A stretch of DNA of 64,000 nt from Mycobacterium gallinarum (GTDB taxonomy: Bacteria; Actinomycetota; Actinomycetes; Mycobacteriales; Mycobacteriaceae): assembly GCF_010726765.1 (NCBI RefSeq), contig NZ_AP022601.1:2046001-2110000 (forward strand), given 5' to 3'. Within the stretch, counting starts at the first letter, position 1. Every line of letters starts with the position of its first letter. Positions 43,365 to 53,138 of the stretch are shown here, one piece after another. The notes below the pieces were generated by a model, which saw nothing but the letters and a program-made list of their open reading frames with translations, made no database searches and was not told the DNA's origin. The position numbers and the translations under genes are program-made.

Positions 43365-45200
43365 ATGGCCATCTCCGTTCAGATGCCCGCACTCGGTGAG
43401 AGCGTCACCGAGGGGACTGTCACCCGCTGGCTCAAGCAAGAGGGAGACACGGTCGAACAGGACGAGCCGCTGTTGGAAGTGTCCACCGACAAGGTCGACA
43501 CCGAGATTCCCTCGCCCGCCGCCGGCGTGCTGCAGAAGATCGTGGCCCAGGAGGACGACACCGTCGAGGTCGGCGGCGAGTTGGCCGTCATCGGCGAGGC
43601 GGGCGAATCAGGCGGAGATGATGACTCCGGATCCGACTCCGAGCCCGACGAGAAGCCCGCCGAAGAAGAGCCCGAGCCTGCCGAAGAACCTGCCGCGCCG
43701 GAGGAGCCCGCCGCTGAGGAGCAGGAAGAAGAAGCGCCCGAGCCGGAATCCAAGCCCGAATCCAAGCCCGCCGCCAAGTCATCAGGTTCGGCCACGTCGG
43801 TGAAGATGCCCGAGCTCGGTGAGTCCGTGACCGAGGGCACCGTGACCCGGTGGCTGAAGAAGGTCGGCGACACCGTCGAGGTCGACGAGCCGCTCGTCGA
43901 GGTGTCCACCGACAAGGTCGACACCGAGATCCCGTCGCCGGTGGCGGGCACGCTGGTGTCGATAACCGCTGAAGAGGACGACACCGTCGAGGTCGGCGGC
44001 GAGCTGGCCAAGATCGGTGACGCGGATGCAGCAGCTGAGCCCGAACCGGAGCCCGAGCCCGAACCGGAGCCCGAGCCGGAGCCCGAACCCGAACCCGAGC
44101 AAGAAGCCAAGCCGGAAGCCAAGGAAGAACCCAAGCAAGAAGCCAAGCCCGAGCCAAAGCCCGAACCCAAGCAAGCGCCCGAGCCAAAGCCAGAACCCAA
44201 AGCGGAGCCCAAGCAGGAGGCGAAACCCGAGTCCGAGGCGCCGTCGGGTGACGGCTCGCCATATGTGACGCCCTTGGTCCGAAAGCTGGCCGCCGAGAAC
44301 GACGTCGACCTGGCCTCGGTGAAGGGAACCGGCGTCGGCGGACGCATCCGTAAGCAGGATGTCCTCGCCGCCGCCGAAGCCAAGCGGGCACCGGCGGCCG
44401 AGCCGGCCGCACAAACGCCTGCGACCCGGGCGGCCGCACCGCAGCAGCCGGCCACACCGGCACCCGCGTTGGCGCATCTGCGCGGCACGACGCAGAAGGC
44501 CAACCGGATCCGGCAGATCACCGCGAAGAAGACGCGTGAATCCCTGCAAGCCACAGCACAGTTGACACAAACCCACGAGGTCGACATGACCAAGGTGGTG
44601 GCGCTGCGGGCCAGGGCGAAGAAGGACTTCGCCGAGCGCGAAGGCGTCAACCTCACGTACCTGCCGTTCATCGCGCGTGCGGTGATCGACGCGCTGAAGA
44701 CGCATCCCAACGTCAACGCGAGCTACAACGAAGAGTCCAAGGAGATCACCTACTACGACGCCGAGCACCTCGGTTTCGCGGTGGACACCGAGCAGGGCTT
44801 GCTCTCGCCGGTGGTCAAGAACGCCGGGGACCTGTCGCTGGCCGGGTTGGCCCGCGCGATCGCCGATATCGCCGATCGCGCGCGTTCGGGGAATCTCAAG
44901 CCAGACGAACTGTCCGGCGGCACGTTCACGATCACCAACATCGGCAGCCAGGGCGCGCTGTTCGACACCCCGATCCTCGTTCCGCCGCAGGCGGCGATGC
45001 TGGGCACCGGCGCGATCGTGAAGCGGCCGCGGGTGATCGTCGACGATTCGGGTAACGAGTCGATCGGTGTGCGCTCCATCTGCTACCTGCCGTTGACGTA
45101 TGACCACCGGCTGATCGACGGTGCAGACGCCGGACGTTTCGTGACCACCATCAAGCGGCGTCTCGAGGACGGCGCGTTCGAGGCCGATCTGGGTCTCTAA
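43365..45200 (+). CDS. dlaT: Dihydrolipoamide acyltransferase (E2) with two lipoyl domains
   Basis: This 611-residue E2 corresponds to Rv2215 (DlaT/SucB), the pyruvate dehydrogenase E2 that also serves antioxidant peroxynitrite reductase in M. tuberculosis. Two lipoyl domains (about 1-76 and 143-220) each carry the lipoylated Lys in [11 protein letters not shown]. The E1/E3-binding domain is at about 305-345 ([13 protein letters not shown]), and the catalytic domain ends with the active-site [11 protein letters not shown]. The linker after lipoyl domain 2 is an expanded EP/KP repeat, making the protein about 58 residues longer than the recalled M. tuberculosis form. lipB and lipA follow nearby. 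Confidence 0.93.
   Translation: MAISVQMPALGESVTEGTVTRWLKQEGDTVEQDEPLLEVSTDKVDTEIPSPAAGVLQKIVAQEDDTVEVGGELAVIGEAGESGGDDDSGSDSEPDEKPAEEEPEPAEEPAAPEEPAAEEQEEEAPEPESKPESKPAAKSSGSATSVKMPELGESVTEGTVTRWLKKVGDTVEVDEPLVEVSTDKVDTEIPSPVAGTLVSITAEEDDTVEVGGELAKIGDADAAAEPEPEPEPEPEPEPEPEPEPEQEAKPEAKEEPKQEAKPEPKPEPKQAPEPKPEPKAEPKQEAKPESEAPSGDGSPYVTPLVRKLAAENDVDLASVKGTGVGGRIRKQDVLAAAEAKRAPAAEPAAQTPATRAAAPQQPATPAPALAHLRGTTQKANRIRQITAKKTRESLQATAQLTQTHEVDMTKVVALRARAKKDFAEREGVNLTYLPFIARAVIDALKTHPNVNASYNEESKEITYYDAEHLGFAVDTEQGLLSPVVKNAGDLSLAGLARAIADIADRARSGNLKPDELSGGTFTITNIGSQGALFDTPILVPPQAAMLGTGAIVKRPRVIVDDSGNESIGVRSICYLPLTYDHRLIDGADAGRFVTTIKRRLEDGAFEADLGL
44036..44236 (+). repeat. Low-complexity Glu-Pro/Lys-Pro repeat region in the E2 linker
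   Basis: Short 6- and 12-base repeats such as CCCGAGCCGGAG encode about 10 EP units, then KP and EP units. The charged extended linker replaces the Ala/Pro linker of the M. tuberculosis protein. Length is likely variable between strains. Confidence 0.8.
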
Positions 45201-45224
45201 GACCGGGAAGGACTGCCGTCCGTC

Positions 45225-46133
45225 GTGTCCGACGCCGTCATTGCGATTGCCGGATCGTCCGGCCTCATCGGTTCTGCTTTGGTGTACGCCCTACGGGCCA
45301 CCGATCGCCGGGTGCTGCGCATCGTGCGCCGCGCACCGTCCAACCCCGACGAGGTGTTTTGGAACCCCGACACCGGCGAATTCGACCCGGGCGCGCTGGC
45401 CGGGGTCGACGCCGTGGTGAACCTGTGCGGTGTGAACGTCGGCGACAAACGATGGTCGGGCGCGTTCAAGCAGGCCCTGCGCGACAGCCGTATCGGGCCG
45501 ACCGAGGTGTTGTCCGCCGGGGTTGCGGAAGCCGGTGTGCCCGTGCTCGTCAACGCCAGCGCGGTGGGTTACTACGGCAATACCGGCAGCCGCACCGTCG
45601 ACGAAACCGCGCCCCCAGGCGACGGCTTCCTGGCTCAATTGAGCCAGGACTGGGAGGCCGCGGTGGCGGCTGCCGAGAGTAGCGGCGCCAGGGTGGTTCT
45701 GCTGCGCAGTGGACTCGTCCTGACGGATGCCGGCGGGGTGCTCGGCCGCCTCAAACTGCTGTTCTCGCTTGGCCTGGGTGCCCGACTCGGCGACGGACGC
45801 CAATACATGCCGTGGATCAGCCTGGAGGACGAGGTGCGCGCGATACTGTTCGCGATCACCAAGGACGAGTTGTCGGGTCCGGTGAATCTGACCGGACCCG
45901 CGCCGGTCACCAACGCCGAGTTCACCACCGCCCTTGGACGCGCAGTGAACCGCCCCACACCGCTGATGGTGCCCGGCTTCGCGTTGCGGGCCGCGTTCGG
46001 TGAGTTCGCCGACGAAGGCCTGCTCGGAGGCCAGCGCGCCATTCCGGCCGCCCTGGAGCGCGCCGGATTCGAGTTCCACCACAACACGATCGGCGAGGCG
46101 CTGGCGTTCGCCACCGCGCCGAAGGCCGGCTAA
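45225..46133 (+). CDS. TIGR01777-type epimerase, extended SDR family (Rv2216-like)
   Basis: This 302-residue protein has an N-terminal NAD(P)-binding [16 protein letters not shown], the family stretch [13 protein letters not shown], and an active-site-like [16 protein letters not shown]. The C-terminal DUF1731-like segment contains [23 protein letters not shown]. Members are related to the cell division inhibitor SulA-like SDR group, but no substrate is established. The GTG start lies 24 bases after the E2 gene, so it is probably in the same operon. Confidence 0.85.
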   Translation: MSDAVIAIAGSSGLIGSALVYALRATDRRVLRIVRRAPSNPDEVFWNPDTGEFDPGALAGVDAVVNLCGVNVGDKRWSGAFKQALRDSRIGPTEVLSAGVAEAGVPVLVNASAVGYYGNTGSRTVDETAPPGDGFLAQLSQDWEAAVAAAESSGARVVLLRSGLVLTDAGGVLGRLKLLFSLGLGARLGDGRQYMPWISLEDEVRAILFAITKDELSGPVNLTGPAPVTNAEFTTALGRAVNRPTPLMVPGFALRAAFGEFADEGLLGGQRAIPAALERAGFEFHHNTIGEALAFATAPKAG

Positions 46134-46137
46134 CGCG

Positions 46138-46143
46138 TACCGT
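46138..46143 (+). promoter_or_regulatory. -10 element of lipB-lipA (leaderless candidate)
   Basis: TACCGT ends 7 bases before the lipB ATG. Confidence 0.42.
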
Positions 46144-46150
46144 CAAAGAC

Positions 46151-46843
46151 ATGGCGCCAGTGTCCATTCGGTCGGTGACGACACCCATCGACGTGCAACG
46201 ACTCGGCACCGTCGACTATCGGCAGGCGTGGCAGCTGCAGCGCGAGCTGGCCGACGCACGCGTCGCAGGCGGCCCCGACACACTGCTGCTGCTCGAACAC
46301 CCGTCGGTCTACACGGCGGGCAAGCGCACCCTGCCCAGTGAAAGACCCGGCACGCCCGACGTTCCCGTCATCGATACCGACCGCGGCGGCAAGATCACCT
46401 GGCACGGTCCCGGACAGTTGGTGGGCTATCCGGTGATCGGACTGGCCGAGCCTTTGGACGTGGTGAATTTTGTTCGGCGCCTTGAGGAGTCGCTCATCAC
46501 GGTGTGCGCTGACCTCGGCTTGGAGACCTGCAGGATCGAGGGCCGCTCCGGCGTGTGGGTGCGTGGGTCTTCCTCGAGATCGGCTGCCGCTCCGGCCCGC
46601 AAGGTGGCCGCCGTCGGTATCCGGGTGTCGCGATCGACGACACTGCACGGGTTCGCGCTGAACTGCGATTGCGACCTGTCCGCGTTCTCGGCGATCGTGC
46701 CGTGTGGCATCTCCGATGCCGGGGTCACCTCGTTGACCGCCGAGTTGGGCCGGCAGATCCGGGTCGCCGACGTCATCGAGCCGGTAGCCGCGGCCGTCGA
46801 TGCCGCCCTCGACGGCCGCCTGTCGGTAGCATTGACGCAGTGA
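46151..46843 (+). CDS. lipB: Octanoyl-[ACP]:protein octanoyltransferase LipB
   Basis: This 230-residue enzyme transfers octanoate from acyl carrier protein to lipoyl domains. Signature blocks are [38 protein letters not shown], the Lys in [11 protein letters not shown], and the Cys in [13 protein letters not shown]; Lys and Cys form the catalytic dyad. It is coupled to lipA by a GTGA overlap. The nearby E2 and glycine cleavage genes need its product. Confidence 0.95.
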   Translation: MAPVSIRSVTTPIDVQRLGTVDYRQAWQLQRELADARVAGGPDTLLLLEHPSVYTAGKRTLPSERPGTPDVPVIDTDRGGKITWHGPGQLVGYPVIGLAEPLDVVNFVRRLEESLITVCADLGLETCRIEGRSGVWVRGSSSRSAAAPARKVAAVGIRVSRSTTLHGFALNCDCDLSAFSAIVPCGISDAGVTSLTAELGRQIRVADVIEPVAAAVDAALDGRLSVALTQ

Positions 46844-47841
46844 CAACCGCTCCTGGGTCCAACGTCGCCGGCCATGCCGCTCCGGAGGGCCGAAAGCTGC
46901 TGCGTCTCGAGGTGCGCAACGCCGAGACGCCGATCGAGCGTAAGCCGCCGTGGATCAAGACCCGAGCCAGGATGGGCCCGGAGTACAAGGAGCTCAAGGC
47001 GCTGGTTCGCCGCGAGGGCTTGCACACCGTCTGCGAGGAGGCGGGCTGCCCCAACATCTTCGAATGCTGGGAGGACCGGGAGGCCACCTTCCTCATCGGC
47101 GGCGAGCAGTGCACCCGGCGTTGCGACTTCTGCCAGATCGACACCGGCAAACCCGCCGAACTCGACCGTGACGAGCCGCGCCGCGTCGCCGAAAGCGTGC
47201 AGGCGATGGGACTGCGTTATTCGACGGTCACCGGGGTGGCCCGCGACGACCTTCCCGACGGCGGAGCCTGGCTGTACGCCGAGACGGTCCGCGCCATCAA
47301 GCAACTGAACCCGAACACGGGCGTGGAGTTGCTGATCCCCGATTTCAACGCCGATCCGCAACTGCTGGCTCAGGTGTTTCAAGCACGGCCAGAAGTGTTG
47401 GCCCACAACGTCGAAACGGTGCCCCGCATCTTCAAGCGGATTCGGCCGGGCTTCCGCTACGAACGCAGCCTTTCGGTGCTGACCGCGGCGCGCGCCGCCG
47501 GTCTGGTCACCAAGTCCAACCTGATCCTCGGCATGGGCGAGACACCGGACGAGGTGCGCGCGGCATTGACCGATCTGCACGAGGCGGGCTGCGACCTCGT
47601 CACCATCACGCAGTACCTGCGTCCGTCGGTGCGCCATCACCCCGTCGAGCGCTGGGTCAAGCCCGAGGAGTTCGTCGAGCACGAGGGCTTCGCCACCGAG
47701 CTCGGCTTCGCCGGTGTGCTCGCCGGCCCGCTGGTGCGGTCGTCGTACCGCGCCGGACGCCTCTATGCACAGGCCGTCGCGGCAAGGCCCGCGAAGCCTT
47801 CCGGAGCCGCCTCGGCGGCGACATCGCAGTCCGTATCCTGA
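46840..47841 (+). CDS. lipA: Lipoyl synthase LipA (radical SAM)
   Basis: This 333-residue radical SAM enzyme inserts two sulfur atoms into protein-bound octanoate. The auxiliary cluster site [12 protein letters not shown] and the SAM cluster site CTRRCDFC are intact, with the C-terminal cluster-binding RSSYRAG near residue 306. The GTG start overlaps the lipB stop. It is a client for Fe-S carriers such as the ErpA-type protein in this window. Confidence 0.96.
   Translation: MTTAPGSNVAGHAAPEGRKLLRLEVRNAETPIERKPPWIKTRARMGPEYKELKALVRREGLHTVCEEAGCPNIFECWEDREATFLIGGEQCTRRCDFCQIDTGKPAELDRDEPRRVAESVQAMGLRYSTVTGVARDDLPDGGAWLYAETVRAIKQLNPNTGVELLIPDFNADPQLLAQVFQARPEVLAHNVETVPRIFKRIRPGFRYERSLSVLTAARAAGLVTKSNLILGMGETPDEVRAALTDLHEAGCDLVTITQYLRPSVRHHPVERWVKPEEFVEHEGFATELGFAGVLAGPLVRSSYRAGRLYAQAVAARPAKPSGAASAATSQSVS
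47834..47839 (+). promoter_or_regulatory. -10 element of the Rv2219-like gene (leaderless candidate)
   Basis: TATCCT ends 6 bases before ATG 47846 and lies inside the last codons of lipA. Confidence 0.38.
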
Positions 47842-47845
47842 ACAA

Positions 47846-48598
47846 ATGGCAAAACCCCGCAACACCGCCGCGAACAAGGCGGCCAAGGCCGAAGCCAAGG
47901 CGGCCCGGAAGGCAGCCTCCAAGCAGCGCCGCAGCCAGCTGTGGCAGGCCTTCCAGATTCAGCGCAAAGAGGACAAGCGGCTCTTGCCCTACATGATCGG
48001 CGCGTTCGTGCTGATCGTGGCGGCCTCGGTGGCCCTCGGAATCTTCGCCGGCGGGTTCACCACGTACCTGATGATTCCGCTGGGCGTGGTGCTTGGAGCG
48101 CTCGTCGCGTTCATCATCTTCGGCCGCCGGGCGCAGAAGTCGGTGTACCGCAAGGCCGAAGGGCAGACTGGTGCGGCGGCGTGGGCGCTGGACAATCTGC
48201 GCGGCAAGTGGCGGGTCACTCCCGGCGTCGCGGCCACCGGTCATTTCGACGCGGTGCACCGGGTGATCGGACGTCCCGGCGTGATCTTCGTGGGTGAGGG
48301 TTCGGCGTCGCGGGTCAAGCCGCTGCTGGCTCAGGAGAAGAAACGCACCGCGCGCCTGGTGGGCGACGTCCCGATCTACGACATCGTGATCGGCAACGGC
48401 GAGGACGAGGTTCCGCTCGCCAAGCTCGAACGCCACCTCAACAAGCTGCCCGCGAACATCACCGTCAAGCAGATGGACTCACTGGAGTCGCGGCTGGCGG
48501 CGCTCGGCAGCAAGATTGGACCAGCCGCGATGCCGAAGGGCCCGTTGCCGGCACAGGCCAAGATGCGCGGCGTGCAACGCACTGTCCGAAGGAAGTGA
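47846..48598 (+). CDS. DUF4191 membrane protein (Rv2219-like)
   Basis: This 250-residue protein has the same length as recalled for Rv2219. A very basic Ala/Lys-rich N-terminus (about 1-45) is followed by two membrane helices (MIGAFVLIVAASVALGIFAGG and YLMIPLGVVLGALVAFIIFG, about 51-92) and a soluble C-terminal domain (about 100-250). That domain contains VIFVGEGSASRVKPLLAQEKKR. The function is unknown. It follows lipA after 4 bases. Confidence 0.85.
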   Translation: MAKPRNTAANKAAKAEAKAARKAASKQRRSQLWQAFQIQRKEDKRLLPYMIGAFVLIVAASVALGIFAGGFTTYLMIPLGVVLGALVAFIIFGRRAQKSVYRKAEGQTGAAAWALDNLRGKWRVTPGVAATGHFDAVHRVIGRPGVIFVGEGSASRVKPLLAQEKKRTARLVGDVPIYDIVIGNGEDEVPLAKLERHLNKLPANITVKQMDSLESRLAALGSKIGPAAMPKGPLPAQAKMRGVQRTVRRK

Positions 48599-48619
48599 TA
48601 CCGGTCCGGGGGGAAACAG

Positions 48620-50446
48620 GTGTGCACTGCGTGCGATTGGGCACCGCACTTCGCTGCCTTCGGTCGGACTAGTCGCACACACCTGACGCGTCGCACGCTG
48701 CTGACGGCCGCCGCCGTCACGGTCGCGGTGACAGCGGCCAGCGCGTGTACGGTCCAGCCCGGGTCCGAGGCCCCGCAGACGTCGGCCGGCGGCGATCCTG
48801 ATCACGCCGACTTCGTGTTCCGCAACGGCCCGATCTACACCGTGTCGACCGCGGCGCCATGGGCCGAGGCCGTCGCCGTCACCGGCAACGCGATCAGCTA
48901 CGTCGGCGACGAAGCGGGCGCGATGGCACTTGCCGGACCGGACACCAAGGTCATCGATCTGGCGGGCCGACTGCTCATGCCCGGGTTCGTGGAGGGCCAC
49001 ATCCACCCGTTTCTCGGGGCATTCCTGACCACCGGCGTCGACCTGCAGGTGCCGACCGGAGCCGACGCATTGGCCGCAATCGCCCAGTACGCCAAGGACC
49101 ACCCCGAGGGCCCGGTGCGTGGATTCGGTTGGCGCGTAGACATGTTCGGCCCCGAGGGGCCGACCCGCGCCGACCTCGACAAGGTCCTGCCGGACCGTCC
49201 CGGCTTCTTCTTCGCCATCGACGGGCACAGCCTGTGGGCCAACAGCAAGGCGCTGGAGACGGCGGGCATCACCCGCGAATCCGAGGACCCCATCCCCGGA
49301 TTCAGCTACTACGTCCGCGACGAGAACGGCGAACCGACCGGCTACGTCCTCGAAGTCAATGCCGTGCTCGGTCTGGTCAACGCGATCGAGCCGATCTCCC
49401 CCGAGACCATGGGAAAGCTCATGGAGGCGTGGCTGCCGAAGGCTTCGGCGGCGGGCATCACGTCGGTGTTCGACGCGGGTGTGCCACCCATCGGTGACGA
49501 CCAGGGCGCGTTGATCGAGCTCTATGCCGCCACCGAGTCCAGGGGCGCGTTACCGTTCCGCGTCGTCGCGTCCTACAGCGTCAAATCGCCACCGGTCGAC
49601 GACGCGGCCGCCAAGTTGACCGACATCCGCGACCGGATCTCGACCGAGCTGGTCCAGGTCGGCGCCGTCAAGATCATCGGTGACGGTACGCAGGGTGGAT
49701 ACACGGCGTGGCTGATCGACCCGTACGCGGACAAACCCGACTCCGCGGGGGCGTCGCCGTTCACCGAAGACCAGTGGCATCAACTGATCGGCGGAGTCGA
49801 CGCCGCCGGCTTCGACGTGCACGTCCATGCGTGTGGTGAACGGACCGCACGCGTCGCGCTGGATTCCATCGAGCGGGCCATCGCGGCGAACCCGCCCCGG
49901 GACCGCCGACACACTGTCGCGCATCTGGTCTATGTTCAGGACCCCGACAACCAGCGGTTCGGCAAGCTCGGAGTCGTCGCCCAGTTCTCCGCGAACTGGA
50001 TGTCCGCTGACCCGGACACCGTGGTGAACATGGCGGCCCGGTACGGCAAGCCCCGCCAGGATCTGATGTACCGCGCGCGGGACGTGTTGGAGACCGGCGG
50101 CCGCATCTCGTTCGGCACCGACTGGCCGGCGGCGGGGTACTACTCGACCTACAAACCGCTGGATTCAATACAGCTCGGGGTGACACGGCAATTGATCGGC
50201 GACCCCGACGCCGAAGTGCTGCCACCTGCCGACCAGCGGCTGTCAGTCGAGGAGGCGGTGCACTCCAACACGCTGGGTGCCGCCTACCAGATCCGGTTGG
50301 ACGACAAGGTGGGCTCGCTCGAGGTCGGCAAGCTCGCCGACATGATCGTTCTCGACAAGAACATCCTCGAGGTCGATCCGCACGACATTCACCAGGCCCG
50401 GGTCACGATGACCATGATGAACGGCGAGATCCGTCACCAGGTCTGA
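48620..50446 (+). CDS. Exported amidohydrolase (YtcJ/amidohydrolase 3 family), probable Tat lipoprotein
   Basis: This 608-residue metal-dependent hydrolase has an N-terminal twin-arginine signal (HLTRRTLLTAAAVTVAVTA, about 22-42) ending in ASAC, a plausible lipobox. The catalytic TIM-barrel begins with the metal-binding EGHIHP (near residue 130) and continues with DGHSLWANSKAL, HVHACGERT, HTVAHLVYV and SFGTDWPA, the set expected for YtcJ-like enzymes. The substrate is unknown; an exported amide or carbamate hydrolase is likely. GTG start after a GGGGGAAA patch. It is not at this place in M. tuberculosis, so it is an accessory gene here. Confidence 0.85.
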   Translation: MCTACDWAPHFAAFGRTSRTHLTRRTLLTAAAVTVAVTAASACTVQPGSEAPQTSAGGDPDHADFVFRNGPIYTVSTAAPWAEAVAVTGNAISYVGDEAGAMALAGPDTKVIDLAGRLLMPGFVEGHIHPFLGAFLTTGVDLQVPTGADALAAIAQYAKDHPEGPVRGFGWRVDMFGPEGPTRADLDKVLPDRPGFFFAIDGHSLWANSKALETAGITRESEDPIPGFSYYVRDENGEPTGYVLEVNAVLGLVNAIEPISPETMGKLMEAWLPKASAAGITSVFDAGVPPIGDDQGALIELYAATESRGALPFRVVASYSVKSPPVDDAAAKLTDIRDRISTELVQVGAVKIIGDGTQGGYTAWLIDPYADKPDSAGASPFTEDQWHQLIGGVDAAGFDVHVHACGERTARVALDSIERAIAANPPRDRRHTVAHLVYVQDPDNQRFGKLGVVAQFSANWMSADPDTVVNMAARYGKPRQDLMYRARDVLETGGRISFGTDWPAAGYYSTYKPLDSIQLGVTRQLIGDPDAEVLPPADQRLSVEEAVHSNTLGAAYQIRLDDKVGSLEVGKLADMIVLDKNILEVDPHDIHQARVTMTMMNGEIRHQV

Positions 50447-50450
50447 GGCA

Positions 50451-50933
50451 TCAGCGCTTGACGACCGCCGTGCCCGTGAAGCGGTCCTGGTAGCCGCGCA
50501 GATCGCTGTCGGTGAACAGCGCCGGGATGACGAAGAACACCAGGATCCCGCGTACGGTCGCGCGGCCGAGGCCGACGTGAATCCGATTGTCGATGGAGGC
50601 CACCCGCACGCCGAGTGCCAGCTGACCCGGAGTGAAGCCGAACAGGCGCACGGAGATGATGCCGAGCACGACCCAGACCACGGCGATGGAGGTGGATCCC
50701 AGCGGGGTGTAGAGGAAGGTCTGCTGGTTCATCAGACCGACCGCGACGAGAAGACCGACCAGCCCGTACGCAATGAACCAATCGATCAGCAACGCGGCGA
50801 TGCGCCTGCCGAAGCCGGCGATCGATCCGGGACCGGACGGAGGCAGGCCGAGGCGCTGACCGGGGTATTCGTTGGCTCCTGATTCGCCGCTCGGGTCCGA
50901 ACCCGACAGCCAGGACCCCAGGGGACGGGTCAT
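50451..50933 (-). CDS. RDD-family membrane protein (Rv2219A-like)
   Basis: This 160-residue protein has a Gly/Pro/Ser-rich N-terminus, then AGFGRRIAALLIDWFIAY with the defining Arg and Asp, three membrane helices, and the conserved FTPGQLALGVRVASID. The function of single RDD proteins is unknown. The ATG has TATCCT ending 6 bases upstream. It is divergent from glnA1, and the GlnR-like site lies between, so nitrogen control of both is possible. Confidence 0.85.
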   Translation of the reverse strand: MTRPLGSWLSGSDPSGESGANEYPGQRLGLPPSGPGSIAGFGRRIAALLIDWFIAYGLVGLLVAVGLMNQQTFLYTPLGSTSIAVVWVVLGIISVRLFGFTPGQLALGVRVASIDNRIHVGLGRATVRGILVFFVIPALFTDSDLRGYQDRFTGTAVVKR

Positions 50934-50939
50934 ACTGTC

Positions 50940-50945
50940 AGGATA
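50940..50945 (-). promoter_or_regulatory. -10 element of the RDD gene (leaderless candidate)
   Basis: TATCCT on the minus strand ends 6 bases before the ATG. Confidence 0.42.
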
Positions 50946-50961
50946 TGCGCTGCGGCATTGC

Positions 50962-50999
50962 GTAACTTCGGCGCAACATGAGGTTGATGACGGTGCAAC
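50962..50999 (+). promoter_or_regulatory. GlnR-type operator upstream of glnA1
   Basis: GTAAC (50962-50966), GCAAC (50973-50977), a degenerate TTGAT (50984-50988) and GCAAC (50995-50999) repeat with an exact 11-base period. This fits the actinobacterial GlnR box of alternating GTnAC and GnAAC motifs with 6-base spacers. It ends 52 bases before the glnA1 GTG. GlnR control of glnA1 is known in other mycobacteria. Confidence 0.7.
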
Positions 51000-51051
51000 A
51001 TCCTGTCCATAGCGTCAACGCGCGGGTTACCAGATATAAGGAGAGTTCTCA

Positions 51052-52488
51052 GTGGCAGATAAGACGGCTGACGACGTCATCAAGCTGATCAAGGATGAGG
51101 AAGTCGAATACGTCGACATCCGGTTCTGCGATCTGCCCGGCGTGGTCCAGCACTTCTCGATCCCGGCGTCCGCGTTCGACGAGAGCGTTTTCGAGGACGG
51201 TTTGGCCTTCGACGGTTCGTCGGTGCGCGGCTTCCAGTCGATCCACGAATCCGACATGATGCTGTTGCCCGACCCCGAGACGGCGCGCATCGATCCGTTC
51301 CGTGCCGCCAAGACGGTGAACCTCAACTTCTTCGTGCACGATCCGTTCACCCGCGAGGCGTACTCGCGCGACCCGCGCAACGTGGCCCGCAAGGCGGAGA
51401 ACTACCTCGCCAGCACCGGAATCGCCGACACCGCCTACTTCGGCGCCGAGGCCGAGTTCTACATCTTCGACTCCGTAAGCTTCGACTCGAAGATGAACGG
51501 CACGTTCTACGAGATCGACTCCGAGGCCGGCTGGTGGAACTCCGGCGAGCCGTTCGAGGCCGATGGATCCCCCAACCGCGGTTACAAGGTGCGCCCCAAG
51601 GGCGGCTATTTCCCCGTCGCACCGTACGACCACTACGTCGACCTGCGCGATCAGATCACGACCAATCTGCAGAACGCGGGCTTCGAGATCGAACGCGGCC
51701 ACCACGAGGTGGGCACCGCCGGGCAGGCCGAGATCAACTACAAGTTCAACACGCTGCTGCACGCGGCCGACGACCTGCTGCTGTTCAAGTACATCGTGAA
51801 GAACACCGCATGGGCCGCCGGTAAGACGGTGACCTTCATGCCCAAGCCGCTGTTCGGTGACAACGGGTCCGGCATGCACGCCCACCAGTCGCTGTGGAAG
51901 GACGGCCAGCCGCTGTTCCACGACGAGTCGGGTTACGCGGGCCTTTCGGACACCGCGCGCCACTACATCGGCGGCATCTTGCACCACGCGCCGTCGCTGC
52001 TGGCGTTCACCAACCCGACGGTGAACTCCTACAAGCGTCTGGTCCCAGGCTATGAAGCCCCGATCAACCTGGTGTACAGCCAGCGCAATCGGTCGGCCGC
52101 GGTGCGTATCCCGATCACCGGCAACAACCCGAAGGCCAAGCGTCTCGAGTTCCGCGCCCCCGACAGCTCGGGCAACCCGTACCTGGCGTTCGCGGCGATG
52201 ATGATGGCCGGCCTGGACGGCATCAAGAAGAAGATCGAGCCGCAGGCGCCAGTCGACAAGGACCTCTACGAGTTGCCGCCGGACGAGGCCGCCAGCATCC
52301 CGCAGGCTCCGACATCGCTGTCCGCGGTGATCGACAAGCTCGAAGAGGATCACGAATACCTCACCGAGGGTGGAGTTTTCACCGAGGACCTGATCGAGAC
52401 CTGGATCTCCTACAAGCGGGAGAACGAGATCATGCCCGTGCAGATCCGTCCTCACCCCTACGAGATCGCCCTTTACTACGACGTTTAG
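51052..52488 (+). CDS. glnA1: Glutamine synthetase GlnA1 (type I-beta)
   Basis: This 478-residue dodecameric enzyme makes glutamine from glutamate, ammonia and ATP. The active-site blocks are [39 protein letters not shown] and [10 protein letters not shown]. The adenylylation site Tyr lies in [12 protein letters not shown] near residue 406, matching the GlnE adenylyltransferase encoded 2 kb downstream. The GTG start has AAGGAG 8 bases upstream. Regulation is by the GlnR-like operator and by GlnE. The C-terminus ends ALYYDV as usual. Confidence 0.97.
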   Translation: MADKTADDVIKLIKDEEVEYVDIRFCDLPGVVQHFSIPASAFDESVFEDGLAFDGSSVRGFQSIHESDMMLLPDPETARIDPFRAAKTVNLNFFVHDPFTREAYSRDPRNVARKAENYLASTGIADTAYFGAEAEFYIFDSVSFDSKMNGTFYEIDSEAGWWNSGEPFEADGSPNRGYKVRPKGGYFPVAPYDHYVDLRDQITTNLQNAGFEIERGHHEVGTAGQAEINYKFNTLLHAADDLLLFKYIVKNTAWAAGKTVTFMPKPLFGDNGSGMHAHQSLWKDGQPLFHDESGYAGLSDTARHYIGGILHHAPSLLAFTNPTVNSYKRLVPGYEAPINLVYSQRNRSAAVRIPITGNNPKAKRLEFRAPDSSGNPYLAFAAMMMAGLDGIKKKIEPQAPVDKDLYELPPDEAASIPQAPTSLSAVIDKLEEDHEYLTEGGVFTEDLIETWISYKRENEIMPVQIRPHPYEIALYYDV

Positions 52489-52515
52489 TCGGCTCGCAAC
52501 AAGGAGCTCTGACCG

Positions 52516-52547
52516 AAGGGCCGGTGGCGTTTGCGCCGCCGGCCCTT
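52516..52547 (+). terminator. Terminator of glnA1
   Basis: AAGGGCCGGTGGCG (52516-52529) pairs with 52534-52547 over 14 bases with one G-T wobble and a TTTG loop, followed by a short T stretch. It begins 27 bases after the glnA1 stop. Confidence 0.88.
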
Positions 52548-52584
52548 TGGGCATTCAGCTGTGAAAATCCTGTCCGTCCTCACG

Positions 52585-52590
52585 TAGGGT
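52585..52590 (+). promoter_or_regulatory. -10 element of the doxX gene (leaderless candidate)
   Basis: TAGGGT ends 8 bases before ATG 52599, downstream of the glnA1 terminator. Confidence 0.35.
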
Positions 52591-52598
52591 TGCAGCAC

Positions 52599-53138
52599 AT
52601 GACGACCAATCTGGACGCACGTCTCGCCAGCTACTCATCCCCCGTCTTGAGCCTTTTCCGCATCGTCTTCGGCCTGATGTTCATGATGCACGGCACGCAG
52701 AAGCTGTTCGACTGGCCGATCGCTGCGCCCGCGCCGATAGAAACGGGCTCCTTCCCGTACTGGTGGGCCGGCCTAATCGAACTGGTCCTGGGTATCCTGA
52801 TCACCCTCGGGCTGTTCACTCGAATCGCGGCATTCATCGCCTCTGGGGAGATGGCATTCGCGTACTTCTATGCACACTGGCCCATCCTCAAGGGCGATGC
52901 GACTCAACCGTTCTGGCCGATCGCCAATGGCGGTGAACTGGCCGTCCTGTACTGCTTCGGCTTCCTGCTGCTCGCCACCACGGGAGGCGGCGCCTGGGCC
53001 GTCGACAGCCGCCGTCGCGCCCGCGGCGGAGGTGTGGCGCCGAACCGTGTGGTCACCGGAACCGCCGCGCCGGCAGGTCATGCAACCGGTGCGCCCGTCC
53101 GCCGCGGCGGACTGCTCAGCCGATTCCGCCGCCGCTAG
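52599..53138 (+). CDS. DoxX-family membrane protein
   Basis: This 179-residue protein has the DoxX/SURF4-like four-helix membrane fold: SLFRIVFGLMFMMHGTQKLF with the typical Gly-x-Gln-Lys at the first helix end, then GLIELVLGILITLGLFTR, a third helix near 85-105, and LYCFGFLLLATTGG. The C-terminal 40 residues are basic and Gly/Ala-rich. Relatives contribute to oxidative-stress protein complexes, but the role here is open. It overlaps the convergent LLM gene by 4 bases. It is not between glnA1 and glnE in M. tuberculosis. Confidence 0.82.
   Translation: MTTNLDARLASYSSPVLSLFRIVFGLMFMMHGTQKLFDWPIAAPAPIETGSFPYWWAGLIELVLGILITLGLFTRIAAFIASGEMAFAYFYAHWPILKGDATQPFWPIANGGELAVLYCFGFLLLATTGGGAWAVDSRRRARGGGVAPNRVVTGTAAPAGHATGAPVRRGGLLSRFRRR

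Noticed and set aside
43379..44716. Ser/Gly-rich minus-strand frame opposite the E2 gene
   Set aside because: It is the antisense of the Glu-Pro repeat linker and lipoyl domains and has no independent features.
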